A stretch of 39,239 nucleotides of DNA from an uncultured Burkholderiales bacterium (GCA_903906635.1 CAIVLE010000047.1:1-39239); one strand, 5' to 3'; counted from the first letter of the stretch, positions 24,473 through 33,499 are shown. The notes: generated by a model not told the origin, from the letters alone. Translations and numbers: made by a program.

Positions 24473-24491
24473 AACGAATACTAAATAAACC

Positions 24492-25508
24492 ATGAATAAC
24501 GACAGCTTGACCCGAATTGCAGGCCTCCAGGTCGGTCACTTCACGCATGCGCGTCGTCCGACGGGTTGCACCGTGGTGCTAACCCCCCAAGGGGCCGTGG
24601 CCGCAGTAGATGTTCGCGGTGGTGCGCCGGGCACGCGTGAAACAGACCTGTTGTCCCCGAGCAACTCGGTACAACACGTTCATGGCCTGGTGCTCAGTGG
24701 GGGCAGTGCCTATGGCTTAGACGCCGCCTCAGGTGTCATGCAATGGCTAGAAGAGCAGGGTCATGGGCTGTGCGTGGGGTCGGTTCGGGTACCCATCGTG
24801 CCCGCGGCGGTGATTTTTGACCTGATGGTGGACGATTTCTCCCAGGGCGCCACACGCATTCGCCCAGATGCCCAGGCGGGCTACCAAGCCTGCGTTCACG
24901 CCAGCCACGCGCCTGTGACACAAGGCAGTGTCGGGGCGGGCACAGGTGCCACCGTGGGCAAAATGAATGGTCCTCACTGCGCCATGAAAGGCGGGCTCGG
25001 CAGTGCGGCCCTCACGGTCAATGGCGTCACCGTGGCGGCCCTGGTGGTCTGTAACGCCTTGGGCGATGTGGTGGATCCGCTCACGGGTCAACTGCTCGCA
25101 GGGGCCCGTCGCGCCCCAGATAGCCTGGAGTTGCTCAACATCCGCCAAGCGCAGCTCGCAGGGCTGGCGATGCACAGCGTGCCCATGGGCAGCAACACCA
25201 CCATTGGCGTGGTGGCCACCGATGCGGTGCTCACCAAACCCCAAGCACAGCGTTTGGCGCAAGTGGCCCACGATGGCCTGGCACGAAGCATCTGCCCGGT
25301 TCACACACCGCTTGATGGGGACACCCTGTTTGCCCTGGCCACAGGCACCAGCACTCAAGCGGCCGACATGATGCTGCTGAGCACCTTGGCCGCAGAAGTC
25401 ACCGCTATGGCGGTCGTGAGGGCCATCCAAGCAGCCACCGAGTTGCGTTTGGGCCAGAACTGGTGGCCCGCCATGACGCGTGTTGCCTGCGGCCCTGGGC
25501 CCAACTGA
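24492..25508 (+). CDS. P1 family peptidase (DmpA-like aminopeptidase/esterase)
   Basis: 338 residues. The family comprises self-cleaving N-terminal-nucleophile peptidases (D-aminopeptidase DmpA, beta-peptidyl aminopeptidases). The autoprocessing site is visible as 'VPMGSNTTIGVV', with cleavage expected between Gly233 and Ser234 and Ser234 becoming the nucleophile. 'VDVRGGAPGTRETDLLSP', 'VLSGGSAYGLDAASGVM' and 'GSVGAGTGATVGK' are also typical. There is no signal peptide, so it is probably cytoplasmic. There is no clear ribosome site, and the ATG follows an AT-rich stretch. It is divergent from the HTH-receiver regulator. Confidence 0.92.
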   Translation: MNNDSLTRIAGLQVGHFTHARRPTGCTVVLTPQGAVAAVDVRGGAPGTRETDLLSPSNSVQHVHGLVLSGGSAYGLDAASGVMQWLEEQGHGLCVGSVRVPIVPAAVIFDLMVDDFSQGATRIRPDAQAGYQACVHASHAPVTQGSVGAGTGATVGKMNGPHCAMKGGLGSAALTVNGVTVAALVVCNALGDVVDPLTGQLLAGARRAPDSLELLNIRQAQLAGLAMHSVPMGSNTTIGVVATDAVLTKPQAQRLAQVAHDGLARSICPVHTPLDGDTLFALATGTSTQAADMMLLSTLAAEVTAMAVVRAIQAATELRLGQNWWPAMTRVACGPGPN

Positions 25509-25519
25509 TCACCCAATGA

Positions 25520-25553
25520 CAACAGGCCCAGTTCTGTCGAACGGGGCCTGTTG
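25520..25553. terminator. Hairpin between convergent P1 peptidase and ettA
   Basis: CAACAGGCCC (25520-25529) pairs with GGGCCTGTTG (25544-25553): a perfect 10-bp stem with a 14-nt loop. It sits between the two stop codons and can serve both directions, although neither side has a T-tract. Confidence 0.6.
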
Positions 25554-25568
25554 AAGGAATAAGCGAGA

Positions 25569-27236
25569 TTATTTCAATGCTTTAAAGCGCACGCGCTTGG
25601 GCTTGGCACCTTCTTCACCCAAACGTTTCTTCTTGTCGGCTTCGTATTCTTGGTAGTTGCCATCAAAAAACACCCACTGGCTGTCGCCTTCAGCAGCCAA
25701 GATATGGGTGGCGATGCGGTCCAAGAACCAGCGGTCGTGGCTAATCACCATCACCGAGCCGGCAAACTCCAGCAGCGCATCTTCCAGCGCACGCAAAGTC
25801 TCCACATCCAAGTCGTTGGAGGGTTCGTCCAGCAGCAACACGTTGCCGCCTTCGATCAAGGTCTTGGCCAAGTGCAAACGACCGCGCTCGCCACCGGACA
25901 ACATACCGACCTTCTTTTGCTGATCGCCCCCGTTGAAATTAAAGCGCCCGCAATAGGCCCGGCTGGGCATCTGGAATTTGCCCACCGTCAAGATGTCCAA
26001 GCCCCCCGAGATGTCTTCCCAAACGGTTTTTTCGTCGTTCAAGTCGTCACGCGTCTGATCCACAAAGGCCATCTTCACGGTTTGACCCACTTTGACTTCG
26101 CCGCTGTCGGGTTTTTCTTTGCCGGCGATCAGCTTGAACAAGGTGGACTTGCCGGCCCCGTTGGGACCGATGATGCCCACAATCGCGCCAGCCGGCACCT
26201 GAAAACTCAGATTGTCGATCAGCACACGGTCGCCAAAGGACTTGCTGACACCCTTGAATTCGAAGACTTCGTTGCCCAAACGTTCGGCAACGGGGATGAA
26301 AATCTCTTGGGTCTCGTTGCGTTTTTGGTATTCGTAATCGGAGAGTTCTTCAAAGCGCGCCAAACGTGCCTTGCTCTTGGCTTGCCGGCCCTTGGGATTT
26401 TGGCGTGACCACTCCAACTCTTTCTTCATGGCTTTGGCACGCGCATCTTCGGTGCGGTTTTCTTGCGCCAAACGGGCTTCTTTTTGCTCCAACCACGTCG
26501 AGTAATTGCCTTTGTAGGGAATGCCGTGTCCACGGTCGAGTTCCAAGATCCATTCGGCGGCGTTGTCCAAGAAATAGCGGTCGTGGGTGATGGCCACCAC
26601 GGTGCCAGGGAAGCGGGCCAAGAACTGCTCCAACCAATCCACCGACTCGGCATCCAAGTGGTTGGTCGGTTCGTCCAGTAACAACATATCGGGCTTGGAG
26701 AGCAACAAACGGCACAAAGCCACGCGGCGCTTTTCACCGCCCGAGAGCTTGCCGATGACGGCGTCCCATGGCGGCAAACGCAGCGCATCGGCAGCAATGT
26801 CCAACAAATGGTCTGAGCCGTCACCGGCACCAGAGGCCGCGATGATGGCTTCGAGCTTGGCCTGCTCAGCAGCCAAGGCATCAAAGTCGGCATCCTCTTC
26901 GGCGTAGGCGGCGTACACCTCTTCCAAACGGGCTTGGGCTTGCTTGACCTCGCCCATACCGCTTTCCACCGATTGACGCACGGTGTGCTCCGGATCGAGC
27001 TGTGGCTCTTGCGGCAAATACCCAATCTTCAAGCCCGTCATGGGAATGGCTTCGCCTTCGATTTCCTTGTCGATGCCCGCCATGATTTTGAGCAACGTGG
27101 ACTTGCCCGAGCCGTTCAAACCCAACACGCCAATCTTGGCACCCGGGAAGAAGCTGAGCGAGATGTCTTTCAAGATATGACGCTTGGGCGGCACGATCTT
27201 GCCGACCCGGTTCATGGAGAAAACGTATTGAGCCAT
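25569..27236 (-). CDS. ettA: Energy-dependent translational throttle protein EttA (ABC-F)
   Basis: 555 residues with two ABC ATPase domains and no membrane part. It binds the ribosomal E site and gates entry into elongation according to ADP/ATP. Walker A motifs are at 39-47 (GLNGSGKST) and 357-365 (GPNGAGKST); signature motifs 'LSGGEKRRVALCRLL' and 'LSGGERGRLHLAKTL' and the Walker B segments 'LLLDEPTNHLD' and 'LLLDEPSNDLD' are clear. The N-terminus 'MAQYVFSMNRVGKIVPPK' is diagnostic of EttA within ABC-F. It is a single gene with a 547-bp region upstream. Confidence 0.97.
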   Translation of the reverse strand: MAQYVFSMNRVGKIVPPKRHILKDISLSFFPGAKIGVLGLNGSGKSTLLKIMAGIDKEIEGEAIPMTGLKIGYLPQEPQLDPEHTVRQSVESGMGEVKQAQARLEEVYAAYAEEDADFDALAAEQAKLEAIIAASGAGDGSDHLLDIAADALRLPPWDAVIGKLSGGEKRRVALCRLLLSKPDMLLLDEPTNHLDAESVDWLEQFLARFPGTVVAITHDRYFLDNAAEWILELDRGHGIPYKGNYSTWLEQKEARLAQENRTEDARAKAMKKELEWSRQNPKGRQAKSKARLARFEELSDYEYQKRNETQEIFIPVAERLGNEVFEFKGVSKSFGDRVLIDNLSFQVPAGAIVGIIGPNGAGKSTLFKLIAGKEKPDSGEVKVGQTVKMAFVDQTRDDLNDEKTVWEDISGGLDILTVGKFQMPSRAYCGRFNFNGGDQQKKVGMLSGGERGRLHLAKTLIEGGNVLLLDEPSNDLDVETLRALEDALLEFAGSVMVISHDRWFLDRIATHILAAEGDSQWVFFDGNYQEYEADKKKRLGEEGAKPKRVRFKALK

Positions 27237-27783
27237 GTGTTGTTCTTTCGGAGCATTCGCGCCACACAGCGTGGCGGCAGGTAATAAGACATTATCTCTG
27301 CTTCAAACGGGTCACAGGGCCTGGGTTGCGTCCTTGACCCACACAGCGCAATCCAAATCTCCCGCCATCAGCTCGCACGGCTTTCGCGCAGCACGAGCGT
27401 CTTTCACGGCCTCTTGGGCAATCGACCCTGGGGCAGACTAGCGATCGCAGCCCAGTTTCAAGCCTGGCTTGGGCTCATGACGGCTCACCCTAAGCAGTAC
27501 AAAAATAGAACGCTCAAGGGGCGTGTCAGGTGGGCTTTGGTGCCGCTCACCTGCTCATGGCCGCGGCCATGGCAAGCTCCGCAAAGGCTATTGCACTTTC
27601 GTGCCACAATACGATCCGTTGTCGCCGCCAGTTGCCACAACATCAGCGCTTCTGCTGGAGCTTGTTCCAAACACCTTTGTTTGTGATCCCAACAGCTCAC
27701 CTTGTAAATATTGCCGACCTTTGACTGGGTGGCCTTCGGGCCAAGCGGGTCGGTGTCACGCGCTCTGACATGGGCGCTCCATC
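27237..27783. other. 547-bp intergenic region between ettA and rhlE
   Basis: I see no convincing full gene here. The region must hold the divergent promoters and a probable long rhlE leader. On the minus strand 27437-27312 reads as 41 codons with a coding-like composition ('IAQEAVKDARAARKPCELM...') but has no start or ribosome site; it could be a decayed gene end. Near rhlE there is a UUCG-capped hairpin (27730-27743). A five-codon mini-ORF (27770-27787) has a TGA that overlaps the rhlE ATG. Confidence 0.5.
27730..27743 (+). promoter_or_regulatory. UUCG-tetraloop hairpin in the rhlE leader
   Basis: TGGCC-TTCG-GGCCA, a 5-bp stem with the very stable UUCG loop, 40 nt before the rhlE ATG. No T-tract follows, so it is more likely an RNA structural element in the leader than a terminator. 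Confidence 0.4.
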
Positions 27784-29616
27784 ATGAACTTTGAAGAATT
27801 GAATTTGGCTCCGGCCATCCTGAAAGCCGTAGTCGAACAGGGCTACGAAACCCCAACCCCCCTCCAAGCCCAGGCGATCCCAGCCGTGCTCGCAGGCCAC
27901 GACCTGTTGGCAGGCGCCCAAACTGGCACCGGCAAAACCGCCGCCTTCACCTTGCCCATGTTGCACAAGCTCACCATGAGTCGCAGCAGCGAGAACAAGT
28001 TTGGTGTCTACGGTGTGCGCGCCTTGGTGCTCACGCCAACCCGTGAACTCGCCGCGCAGGTGGAGGAGTCCATCCGCACCTACGGCAAATATCTGCAACT
28101 GACTTCGACCGTCATCTTTGGGGGTGTGGGCATGAACCCCCAAGTTGCACGCATCAAAAAAGGGGTGGACATCTTGGTGGCCACGCCTGGACGCTTGCTT
28201 GATTTGCAACAACAAGGCCTGTTGGACTTGTCGACTGTGCAGATGTTGATTCTTGACGAGGCCGACCGCATGCTCGACATGGGCTTTATCCATGACGTCA
28301 AGAAAATCTTGGCCTTGGTACCCAAAGAAAAGCAAAGCTTGTTGTTCTCGGCCACCTTCAGCGATGAGATTCGAGAGTTGGCCAGTGGCTTGCTGAAGGA
28401 TCCCCAAAGCATCCAAGTCACCCCCAGCAACACCACCGTGCAACGCATCACCCAAGTGGTGCACCCGGTGGGTCGCGGCAAGAAAAAAGCCTTGTTGGCA
28501 CACATCATCAACGAGCACAACTGGAGCCAAGTCTTGGTGTTCACGCGCACTAAATTTGGTGCCAACAACGTGGCCGAGTTTTTGACCAAAAACGGCATCA
28601 GTGCCATGGCCTTGCATGGCAACAAAAGCCAAACCGCCCGCACCCAAGCCTTGGCGGGGTTCAAGAGCGGGGACATTCGCGCTCTGGTGGCCACTGACAT
28701 TGCCGCGCGCGGCATCGACATTGACGAGTTGCCTCACGTGGTCAACTACGAAATCCCCAACATCAGCGAAGACTATGTGCACCGCATTGGCCGCACCGGC
28801 CGCGCGGGCTCAAGTGGCGAAGCCGTGAGCTTGGTGTCCTTGGACGAAGAAGGCTTCATGAAAGACATTGAGCACTTCACCAAGCAGCAAGTCCCTGTGG
28901 TGGTGGTCGAGGGCTTTGGTCCCGAGGCCGATGAAAAAGCCGAACCGATTGCCATGGGCCGTCAAACCCTCTGGGGTGGTTTGGGCAAGCCCCCAGGCCG
29001 TGACGTGATGGCTGCTGCGGCCAAAGCCGCACGCAGTGAAATGATGCAACGCATCCGAGACACCAAAGGCGCTTCAGGCGCGGGTGGACGCGGCGGCGCT
29101 GGACGCGGGCCAGCACCTCGTGGCGAGGGCGGCGACAGCGAAGGCCGTGCCCCACGCCCCAACGGTCATGTCAGCCGAGACCGCAACGGGGACCGCCCAG
29201 TGCGAGAAGGCAATCGCCCACAAGGCCAAGGCCCTCGCCCGGCTCGCCAATTTGACAACCGCGGTCCGCGTCAAGATGCGCCGCGCGCGCCGCGCGAATT
29301 TGAACCACGCATGCCGCGCGACAACGAGGCTCGCCCGCCACGTCGCGATGACGACGACTTTCAACCGCGCGCCAATGCGCATCTGGGCACCCAAAGCGGT
29401 GTCAACGCCTTTGGCCACAAAACACAAGGTGGCGGACAACGCCAACCCGATCCCACACGCACCAGCGTTGACCTCATGACCGAGCGCAAGCGCGGCGGCG
29501 GTGGGTATGGTGGCGGGGGTGGAGGCCGACGCAACGGCGGCGGCGGGGGTGGACGCTCTGGCGGCGGCGGTCGATCAGGGGGCGGCTATGGCGGTGGTGG
29601 TGGCTACGGCCGCTGA
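27784..29616 (+). CDS. rhlE: DEAD-box RNA helicase RhlE with RGG-rich tail
   Basis: 610 residues. The helicase core (about 1-375) has the Q motif, Walker A 'AQTGTGKT' (45-52), 'PTRELAAQ', DEAD (158-161), 'SAT', and 'HRIGRTGR' (333-340). It unwinds short RNA duplexes, with roles in ribosome assembly and cold adaptation known for RhlE. Residues ~410-610 are a basic, disordered tail. It is first rich in Arg/Pro/Asn/Asp, then contains an ordered-looking short block near '[21 protein letters not shown]' and '[14 protein letters not shown]', and ends in Gly/Arg/Tyr repeats ([16 protein letters not shown]). The tail is long for RhlE. No good ribosome site is seen; a mini-ORF stop overlaps the ATG. 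Confidence 0.94.
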   Translation: MNFEELNLAPAILKAVVEQGYETPTPLQAQAIPAVLAGHDLLAGAQTGTGKTAAFTLPMLHKLTMSRSSENKFGVYGVRALVLTPTRELAAQVEESIRTYGKYLQLTSTVIFGGVGMNPQVARIKKGVDILVATPGRLLDLQQQGLLDLSTVQMLILDEADRMLDMGFIHDVKKILALVPKEKQSLLFSATFSDEIRELASGLLKDPQSIQVTPSNTTVQRITQVVHPVGRGKKKALLAHIINEHNWSQVLVFTRTKFGANNVAEFLTKNGISAMALHGNKSQTARTQALAGFKSGDIRALVATDIAARGIDIDELPHVVNYEIPNISEDYVHRIGRTGRAGSSGEAVSLVSLDEEGFMKDIEHFTKQQVPVVVVEGFGPEADEKAEPIAMGRQTLWGGLGKPPGRDVMAAAAKAARSEMMQRIRDTKGASGAGGRGGAGRGPAPRGEGGDSEGRAPRPNGHVSRDRNGDRPVREGNRPQGQGPRPARQFDNRGPRQDAPRAPREFEPRMPRDNEARPPRRDDDDFQPRANAHLGTQSGVNAFGHKTQGGGQRQPDPTRTSVDLMTERKRGGGGYGGGGGGRRNGGGGGGRSGGGGRSGGGYGGGGGYGR

Positions 29617-29648
29617 GTCAGCACTATCCCAGCACCCGGCCCCCCAGC

Positions 29649-29683
29649 AAAACCCCGTAACCGAGAGGCCTGCGGGGTTTTTT
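29649..29683. terminator. Rho-independent terminator, bidirectional
   Basis: AAAACCCCG (29649-29657) pairs with CGGGGTTTT (29673-29681), followed by further T on the plus strand and preceded by A-run (T on the minus strand). It sits between the convergent rhlE and dehydrogenase genes and can stop both. Confidence 0.85.
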
Positions 29684-29687
29684 GTGA

Positions 29688-30626
29688 TCACTGGCACTCA
29701 GGCACGGGAGTAGGCAAAGGTTGCTGCGCGTAAAACGCCCGCAAATTGGCCATGGTCAGATCGGACATGGCGCGACGCGTCTCCTCGGTGTGGCTGCCAA
29801 TGTGCGGTGTGAGCACCACATTGTGCAAACTGCGCCATTCAGCGGATACGCGAGGCTCATCCCAAAACACATCCAATCCAGCGCCGGCGATGGTTTTGTT
29901 TTTCAAGGCCTGCAACAAAGACTCTGAGTTGACCACCGAGCCTCGTGCAATGTTGACCAAATAACCCTTGGGGCCTAGCTTTTGCAGCACTGCCTCATTG
30001 ACCAGGTTCTGGGTTGCCAGACCGCCTGGGGTGGCCACCACCAAAAAGTCCACCTCTGAGGCCAAGTCCTCAAGCGACGCATGAAAGCGGTACGACAGGT
30101 CTGATTTGGGTGAACGGCTGCAGTAGCTGATCGGCATGTCAAACGCCGCCGCCCGCTGCGCAATGGCGCGGCCAATGCGCCCCATGCCCAAAATACCTAG
30201 GCGAGAGCCCGACAGGCGACGGGTCATGCCAAAGGACTCCACCACCCAATCCCCATTGCGCACAAACCGATCGGCTTGTGGGATGCGACGCGAGAGCGAC
30301 AACATCAAGCCCAGGGCCAAATCGGCCACATCCGCCGTCATGGCGCCCGGGGTGTGCGTCACCACCACACCACGCTGTGCGGCAGCCTCCAGGTCGATGC
30401 CGTCGTAGCCCACCCCGCACAGCGCAATGAGCTTGACTTGGGGGAGCATGCTGAGCAAGGCTTTGTCAACTTTGGACTCGCTTCCGGTGCCCACCAACGC
30501 AGTGACCTTGCCCAGAGCCAAGGGGTCCACGATGTGCGCATGGTCGTGCACGATGTAATCCTCTTGCTGCATGGCCTGCATCAAGAACGCAGGAATTTGA
30601 GAGACCTGCATGAGGTGTTGTGTCAT
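29688..30626 (-). CDS. D-isomer specific 2-hydroxyacid dehydrogenase (glyoxylate/hydroxypyruvate reductase type)
   Basis: 312 residues. Cytoplasmic NAD(P)H-dependent enzyme interconverting 2-keto and D-2-hydroxy acids. The Rossmann motif is 'GILGMGRIGRAIA' (144-156), and the catalytic set is Arg228 (NIARGSVV), Glu257 (FWDEPRV) and His275 (TPHIGSHTEE). Length and the residues around the motif suggest the hydroxypyruvate/glyoxylate reductase branch, but the substrate is not certain. The 'CSRSP' after the fifth strand (about 169-173) hints at NADP preference (inference). AGGAG stands 7 nt before the ATG. Confidence 0.92.
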   Translation of the reverse strand: MTQHLMQVSQIPAFLMQAMQQEDYIVHDHAHIVDPLALGKVTALVGTGSESKVDKALLSMLPQVKLIALCGVGYDGIDLEAAAQRGVVVTHTPGAMTADVADLALGLMLSLSRRIPQADRFVRNGDWVVESFGMTRRLSGSRLGILGMGRIGRAIAQRAAAFDMPISYCSRSPKSDLSYRFHASLEDLASEVDFLVVATPGGLATQNLVNEAVLQKLGPKGYLVNIARGSVVNSESLLQALKNKTIAGAGLDVFWDEPRVSAEWRSLHNVVLTPHIGSHTEETRRAMSDLTMANLRAFYAQQPLPTPVPECQ

Positions 30627-30704
30627 TGTTTTTCTCCTGCCTGTTAAATAGCGTCAACTCCGCTACACCAGCGACTCTAACGCGACATTGGCTAACATCG
30701 TGCC

Positions 30705-31478
30705 ATGAATGAAGGACTCCCCACTCTTGACCTCCACGCCAGCGTGGCTACCCTGACCTTGCGCCGCCCCTCCCAGCGCAACAGCCTGAGCGATGACGAT
30801 TTGCACGCCCTCATGGCGCATTTCGACACCGTGAACCACAACCCAGCCATTCAGGTCTTGGTGCTGCGCGCACAAACCCAGGGTCAAGCCAAGCCCGTAT
30901 TTAGCGCGGGCTACAACGTCGGGGGGTTTGACAACGACGTGATGGCCCCCCTGTTTTTTGAAAAAATCCCTCAAGCTCTTGAATCTTTGCGGCCCATCAC
31001 GATTTGCGCGCTCAACGGAAGCGTCTACGGGGGCGCGACCGACTTGGTGTTGGCGTGTGACTTTCGCGTGGGCTTGCGCGGCATGTCGTGGCGCATGCCC
31101 GCTTGCGCATTGGGCTTGCATTACTACCCCAGTGGTTTACGGCGCTACGTCAGCCGCTTGGGCTTGAACGCGAGCAAACGCGCTTTTCTTTTAGGCCAAT
31201 CCTTGCCCTTTGAAGACCTGCACCCGCTGGGCCTGTTTGAAGCCCTGGTTGACGCCGAGCACTTTGACGATGAAGTGACCCAATGCGTCAACACCCTCAC
31301 CGCCATGGCTCCGTTGGCCTTACAGGCCACCAAACAAAGCCTCAACGAGGTGGCTGGGGGCCTGTACTGTGAGCCCGTGCTCCAAGAGCGCGCGCGCCAA
31401 TCGGTGCACAGCGCAGACTTTGCCGAGGGCCGCGCTGCGTTTTCCCAGCGGCGTCCCGCCGTGTTCACCGGCCGCTAA
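30705..31478 (+). CDS. Crotonase (enoyl-CoA hydratase/isomerase) superfamily protein
   Basis: 257 residues. Oxyanion-hole elements are seen at 'VFSAGYNVGGF' (65-75) and 'NGSVYGGATDLVLACDFR' (104-121). In classic hydratases two Glu act; here the first aligns with Asp113 ('GGATDL' instead of GGG.EL), and the second lies in 'MPACALGLHYYPSG', where the usual Glu is absent. It therefore probably catalyses another CoA-ester reaction (isomerase, hydrolase, decarboxylase) rather than simple hydration. It is followed 10 bp later by a hotdog thioesterase and then gloA, forming an operon of acyl-CoA/aldehyde handling genes. Confidence 0.88.
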   Translation: MNEGLPTLDLHASVATLTLRRPSQRNSLSDDDLHALMAHFDTVNHNPAIQVLVLRAQTQGQAKPVFSAGYNVGGFDNDVMAPLFFEKIPQALESLRPITICALNGSVYGGATDLVLACDFRVGLRGMSWRMPACALGLHYYPSGLRRYVSRLGLNASKRAFLLGQSLPFEDLHPLGLFEALVDAEHFDDEVTQCVNTLTAMAPLALQATKQSLNEVAGGLYCEPVLQERARQSVHSADFAEGRAAFSQRRPAVFTGR

Positions 31479-31488
31479 AGGAGCCCTT

Positions 31489-32034
31489 ATGACCCCCACC
31501 AGCGACACCTTGCAACTGTGGTTAAACCAAGAGGTACAGGTTCGCCGCCTGATGCTGCCCCATGGCGTCACGCCACTGGAGGATGTGCGACCACGCACCG
31601 GAATGGAACTGATAGAAGGCATGCTGCAAGGCCGCACCCGCCCTGCCCCTTTGTCGAAGTTGCTGGATTTTTGGCTGGTCGAAGCCACCGCTGGCCAGGT
31701 GGCTTTTCAGGGCGCACCTCAGGCTGATTTCTTCAACCCCATGGGCACCGTGCATGGGGGCTGGTTTGCCACCTTGCTTGACTCGGCCATGGGATGCTCG
31801 GTGCACACCCTGCTGCCTGCTGGGCGAGGCTACACCACCACGGGCTTGAGTGTGAACTTGGTCAAAGCCCTCACCCCTCAAGTGCAACGCGTGCGCGCCA
31901 TCGGCAAAGTGCTCCACGCAGGGCGTCAGATGGCTTCGGCCCAAGCCAGCTTGGTCGGCCCCGACGGCACGCTCTACGCCCATGCCACGTGCACATGTTT
32001 GATTTTTGACTTGCCAGGAGCACCCCAACCATGA
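31489..32034 (+). CDS. PaaI-like hotdog-fold thioesterase
   Basis: 181 residues from the ATG at 31489, with AAAGGAG 6 nt upstream. The hotdog thioesterase signature is '[24 protein letters not shown]' around Asn83-His89, where Asn, His-Gly-Gly and the following Asp form the active site; '[15 protein letters not shown]' is the second family strand. It hydrolyses an acyl-CoA (phenylacetyl-CoA-type or other aromatic/short acyl groups in the family). It lies between the crotonase-like gene and gloA, overlapping the latter by ATGA. Confidence 0.9.
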   Translation: MTPTSDTLQLWLNQEVQVRRLMLPHGVTPLEDVRPRTGMELIEGMLQGRTRPAPLSKLLDFWLVEATAGQVAFQGAPQADFFNPMGTVHGGWFATLLDSAMGCSVHTLLPAGRGYTTTGLSVNLVKALTPQVQRVRAIGKVLHAGRQMASAQASLVGPDGTLYAHATCTCLIFDLPGAPQP

Positions 32035-32420
32035 GACTTCTTCACACCATGCTTCGCGTGGGCGACATGCAACGCTCGATTGATTTTTACACCCAAGCCA
32101 TGGGCATGCAGTTGCTGCGCACCACCCAACGTCCCGACCAGCACTATGACTTGGCGTTTGTGGGCTATGGCGGCAACCCCGACCAAGCGGAAATTGAGTT
32201 GACCTACAACTATGGCGTCACCTCTTACGAGCAGGGAACGGCATTTGGCCACTTGGCGATCGGCGTGTCTGATATCCGCGCGAGCTGCGAGAAGATTCGC
32301 CAAGCCGGTGGCACCATCACCCGAGAACCCGGGGCAGTCAAAGGTGGCTCCACCCTGATTGCCTTTGTGCAAGACCCAGATGGCTACAAAATCGAATTGA
32401 TTGAGCGCGCAGAGATGTGA
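32031..32420 (+). CDS. gloA: Lactoylglutathione lyase (glyoxalase I)
   Basis: 129 residues; converts the methylglyoxal-glutathione hemithioacetal to S-lactoylglutathione. Metal ligands match E. coli GlxI exactly in position: His5, Glu56, His74 and Glu122. The enzyme class is Ni2+/Co2+-dependent. It starts within the stop of the upstream thioesterase (ATGA), so it is translationally coupled, and is the last gene of the crotonase-thioesterase-gloA operon. It is followed by a strong terminator. Confidence 0.96.
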   Translation: MRLLHTMLRVGDMQRSIDFYTQAMGMQLLRTTQRPDQHYDLAFVGYGGNPDQAEIELTYNYGVTSYEQGTAFGHLAIGVSDIRASCEKIRQAGGTITREPGAVKGGSTLIAFVQDPDGYKIELIERAEM

Positions 32421-32437
32421 TGCCCTGGCAGCATGGC

Positions 32438-32472
32438 CGCATCAAAAAAAGGGCCTCGCGGCCCTTTTTTGA
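32438..32472. terminator. Rho-independent terminator, bidirectional
   Basis: CATCAAAAAAAGGGCC (32438-32453), loop TCGC, GGCCCTTTTTTGATG (32458-32472). A GC stem flanked by A-run and T-run, so it works for gloA on the plus strand and for the HiPIP gene on the minus strand. Confidence 0.9.
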
Positions 32473-32493
32473 TGGGGTGATGCGCTGGGACCA

Positions 32494-32820
32494 TCAACCC
32501 TTTTTGGCGTAAGCCGAGCACCAACCTTTGGCAGACACTTGTTTGCCAGCAAACAAGGGGCAACCACCGGCTGCGGCGCCAGCAGCACCTTGGAACAAGG
32601 CGCAGTTTCCGCACATTTGACCAGCGGCGTACTTGGTTTGCTTGGCTTTGTCCACCTTGGTGGCATCTGCCTTGTAACCCAAACCGGCAGCTTGGGCATC
32701 AGATTCGGCCACCATGGCTTGCGCTTGGGCAGCAGAGGCAAAGGCGGCCACGCCGGTTGCAGCCACTGTCTGCAACATGAAAACACGGCGGTTGGTGGGT
32801 GTCTTGAATGCGTTGTTCAT
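32494..32820 (-). CDS. High-potential iron-sulfur protein (HiPIP), exported
   Basis: 108 residues from the ATG at 32820; an upstream in-frame TTG at 32832 would add 4. The N-terminus has a twin-arginine-like signal 'NRRVFMLQTVAATGVAAFASAAQAQA', consistent with export of a folded Fe-S protein. The mature part has four cluster ligands Cys70, Cys73, Cys87 and Cys101 ('MCGNCALFQ...GGCPLF...GWCSAY'), the HiPIP pattern for one 4Fe-4S cluster cycling between +2 and +3. It is a periplasmic electron carrier. It is a single gene, convergent with gloA. Confidence 0.94.
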   Translation of the reverse strand: MNNAFKTPTNRRVFMLQTVAATGVAAFASAAQAQAMVAESDAQAAGLGYKADATKVDKAKQTKYAAGQMCGNCALFQGAAGAAAGGCPLFAGKQVSAKGWCSAYAKKG

Positions 32821-32917
32821 AGAAATCTTCAAATGGATAACCAGAAGATGCTGGCAGGCGTTATTTTAATGGGTATACCCGGACTCCCTGCGGGCTGTGG
32901 ACATCACCCCGAAGGGC

Positions 32918-33499
32918 TCAGCGTGGGGCGCCAGGGCGCTGGAGCAGCAACTCGGCTTGCGCCAACGCCTCCAGGGTGTCGACATCCAGCACAGCCCCTG
33001 GGTCTTGCACCTCTAAGCGCCAAGCACCGCGTTGCGCCACCACACTGCGCGCGCCTTCGTCGCCGCGCAAGGTCTGCAAAGCGACACCACAGCTGGCATC
33101 AAAGCCCACCGGATGACCTTTTTGACCTTGGTACCAAGGCACCACCACGGGGTGGTGCCCAAGCGCTTGGGCCACGGCTTGGAGTGTGGATGGCTGCACC
33201 AGCGGTAAGTCCGCGGGCAAGATGAGCCATCCTTGGGCGGCGGGCGTGGCAGCGACGCCGCACGCAATGCTGTCGCCCATGCCAGGTTGCGCCAAGTCCC
33301 GGGTGTGTTCGCGCTCGACGATGTGCCAAGGCAGCCCACTGGCTTGCACGCTGCGCAACACATGGTCACGCACCCGCAGCCCTGCCAGCGGTGCATCGAG
33401 CTTGTCGACCTGCGCGCCGGAGGCTTTGAAGCGCTCCCCCCGCCCAGCGGCCAAGATGATCACCACCACGGAGGCGCCACCGCGGCTCACAGGCTGCAC
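32918..33499 (-). CDS. mocA: Molybdenum cofactor cytidylyltransferase-like nucleotidyltransferase (MocA family)
   Basis: 193 residues from a GTG. The nucleotidyltransferase fold has 'VVIILAAGRGERF' (11-23) for nucleotide binding and 'WLILPADLPLVQPST' with the metal-binding Asp. MocA-type enzymes attach CMP to molybdopterin for the xanthine dehydrogenase family. Its start overlaps the xdhC stop by 13 bp, supporting a shared role in maturing a molybdenum hydroxylase. No such enzyme is in the window. Confidence 0.85.
   Translation of the reverse strand: MQPVSRGGASVVVIILAAGRGERFKASGAQVDKLDAPLAGLRVRDHVLRSVQASGLPWHIVEREHTRDLAQPGMGDSIACGVAATPAAQGWLILPADLPLVQPSTLQAVAQALGHHPVVVPWYQGQKGHPVGFDASCGVALQTLRGDEGARSVVAQRGAWRLEVQDPGAVLDVDTLEALAQAELLLQRPGAPR

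Noticed and set aside
27312-27437. Minus-strand 41-codon frame with coding-like composition upstream of ettA
   Set aside because: No start codon with a ribosome site, blocked by TAG at 27440-27438, and no family recognised. Noted only as a possible remnant.
27697-28782. 361-codon minus-strand frame opposite rhlE
   Set aside because: Shadow of the helicase core; no motif and no start context.
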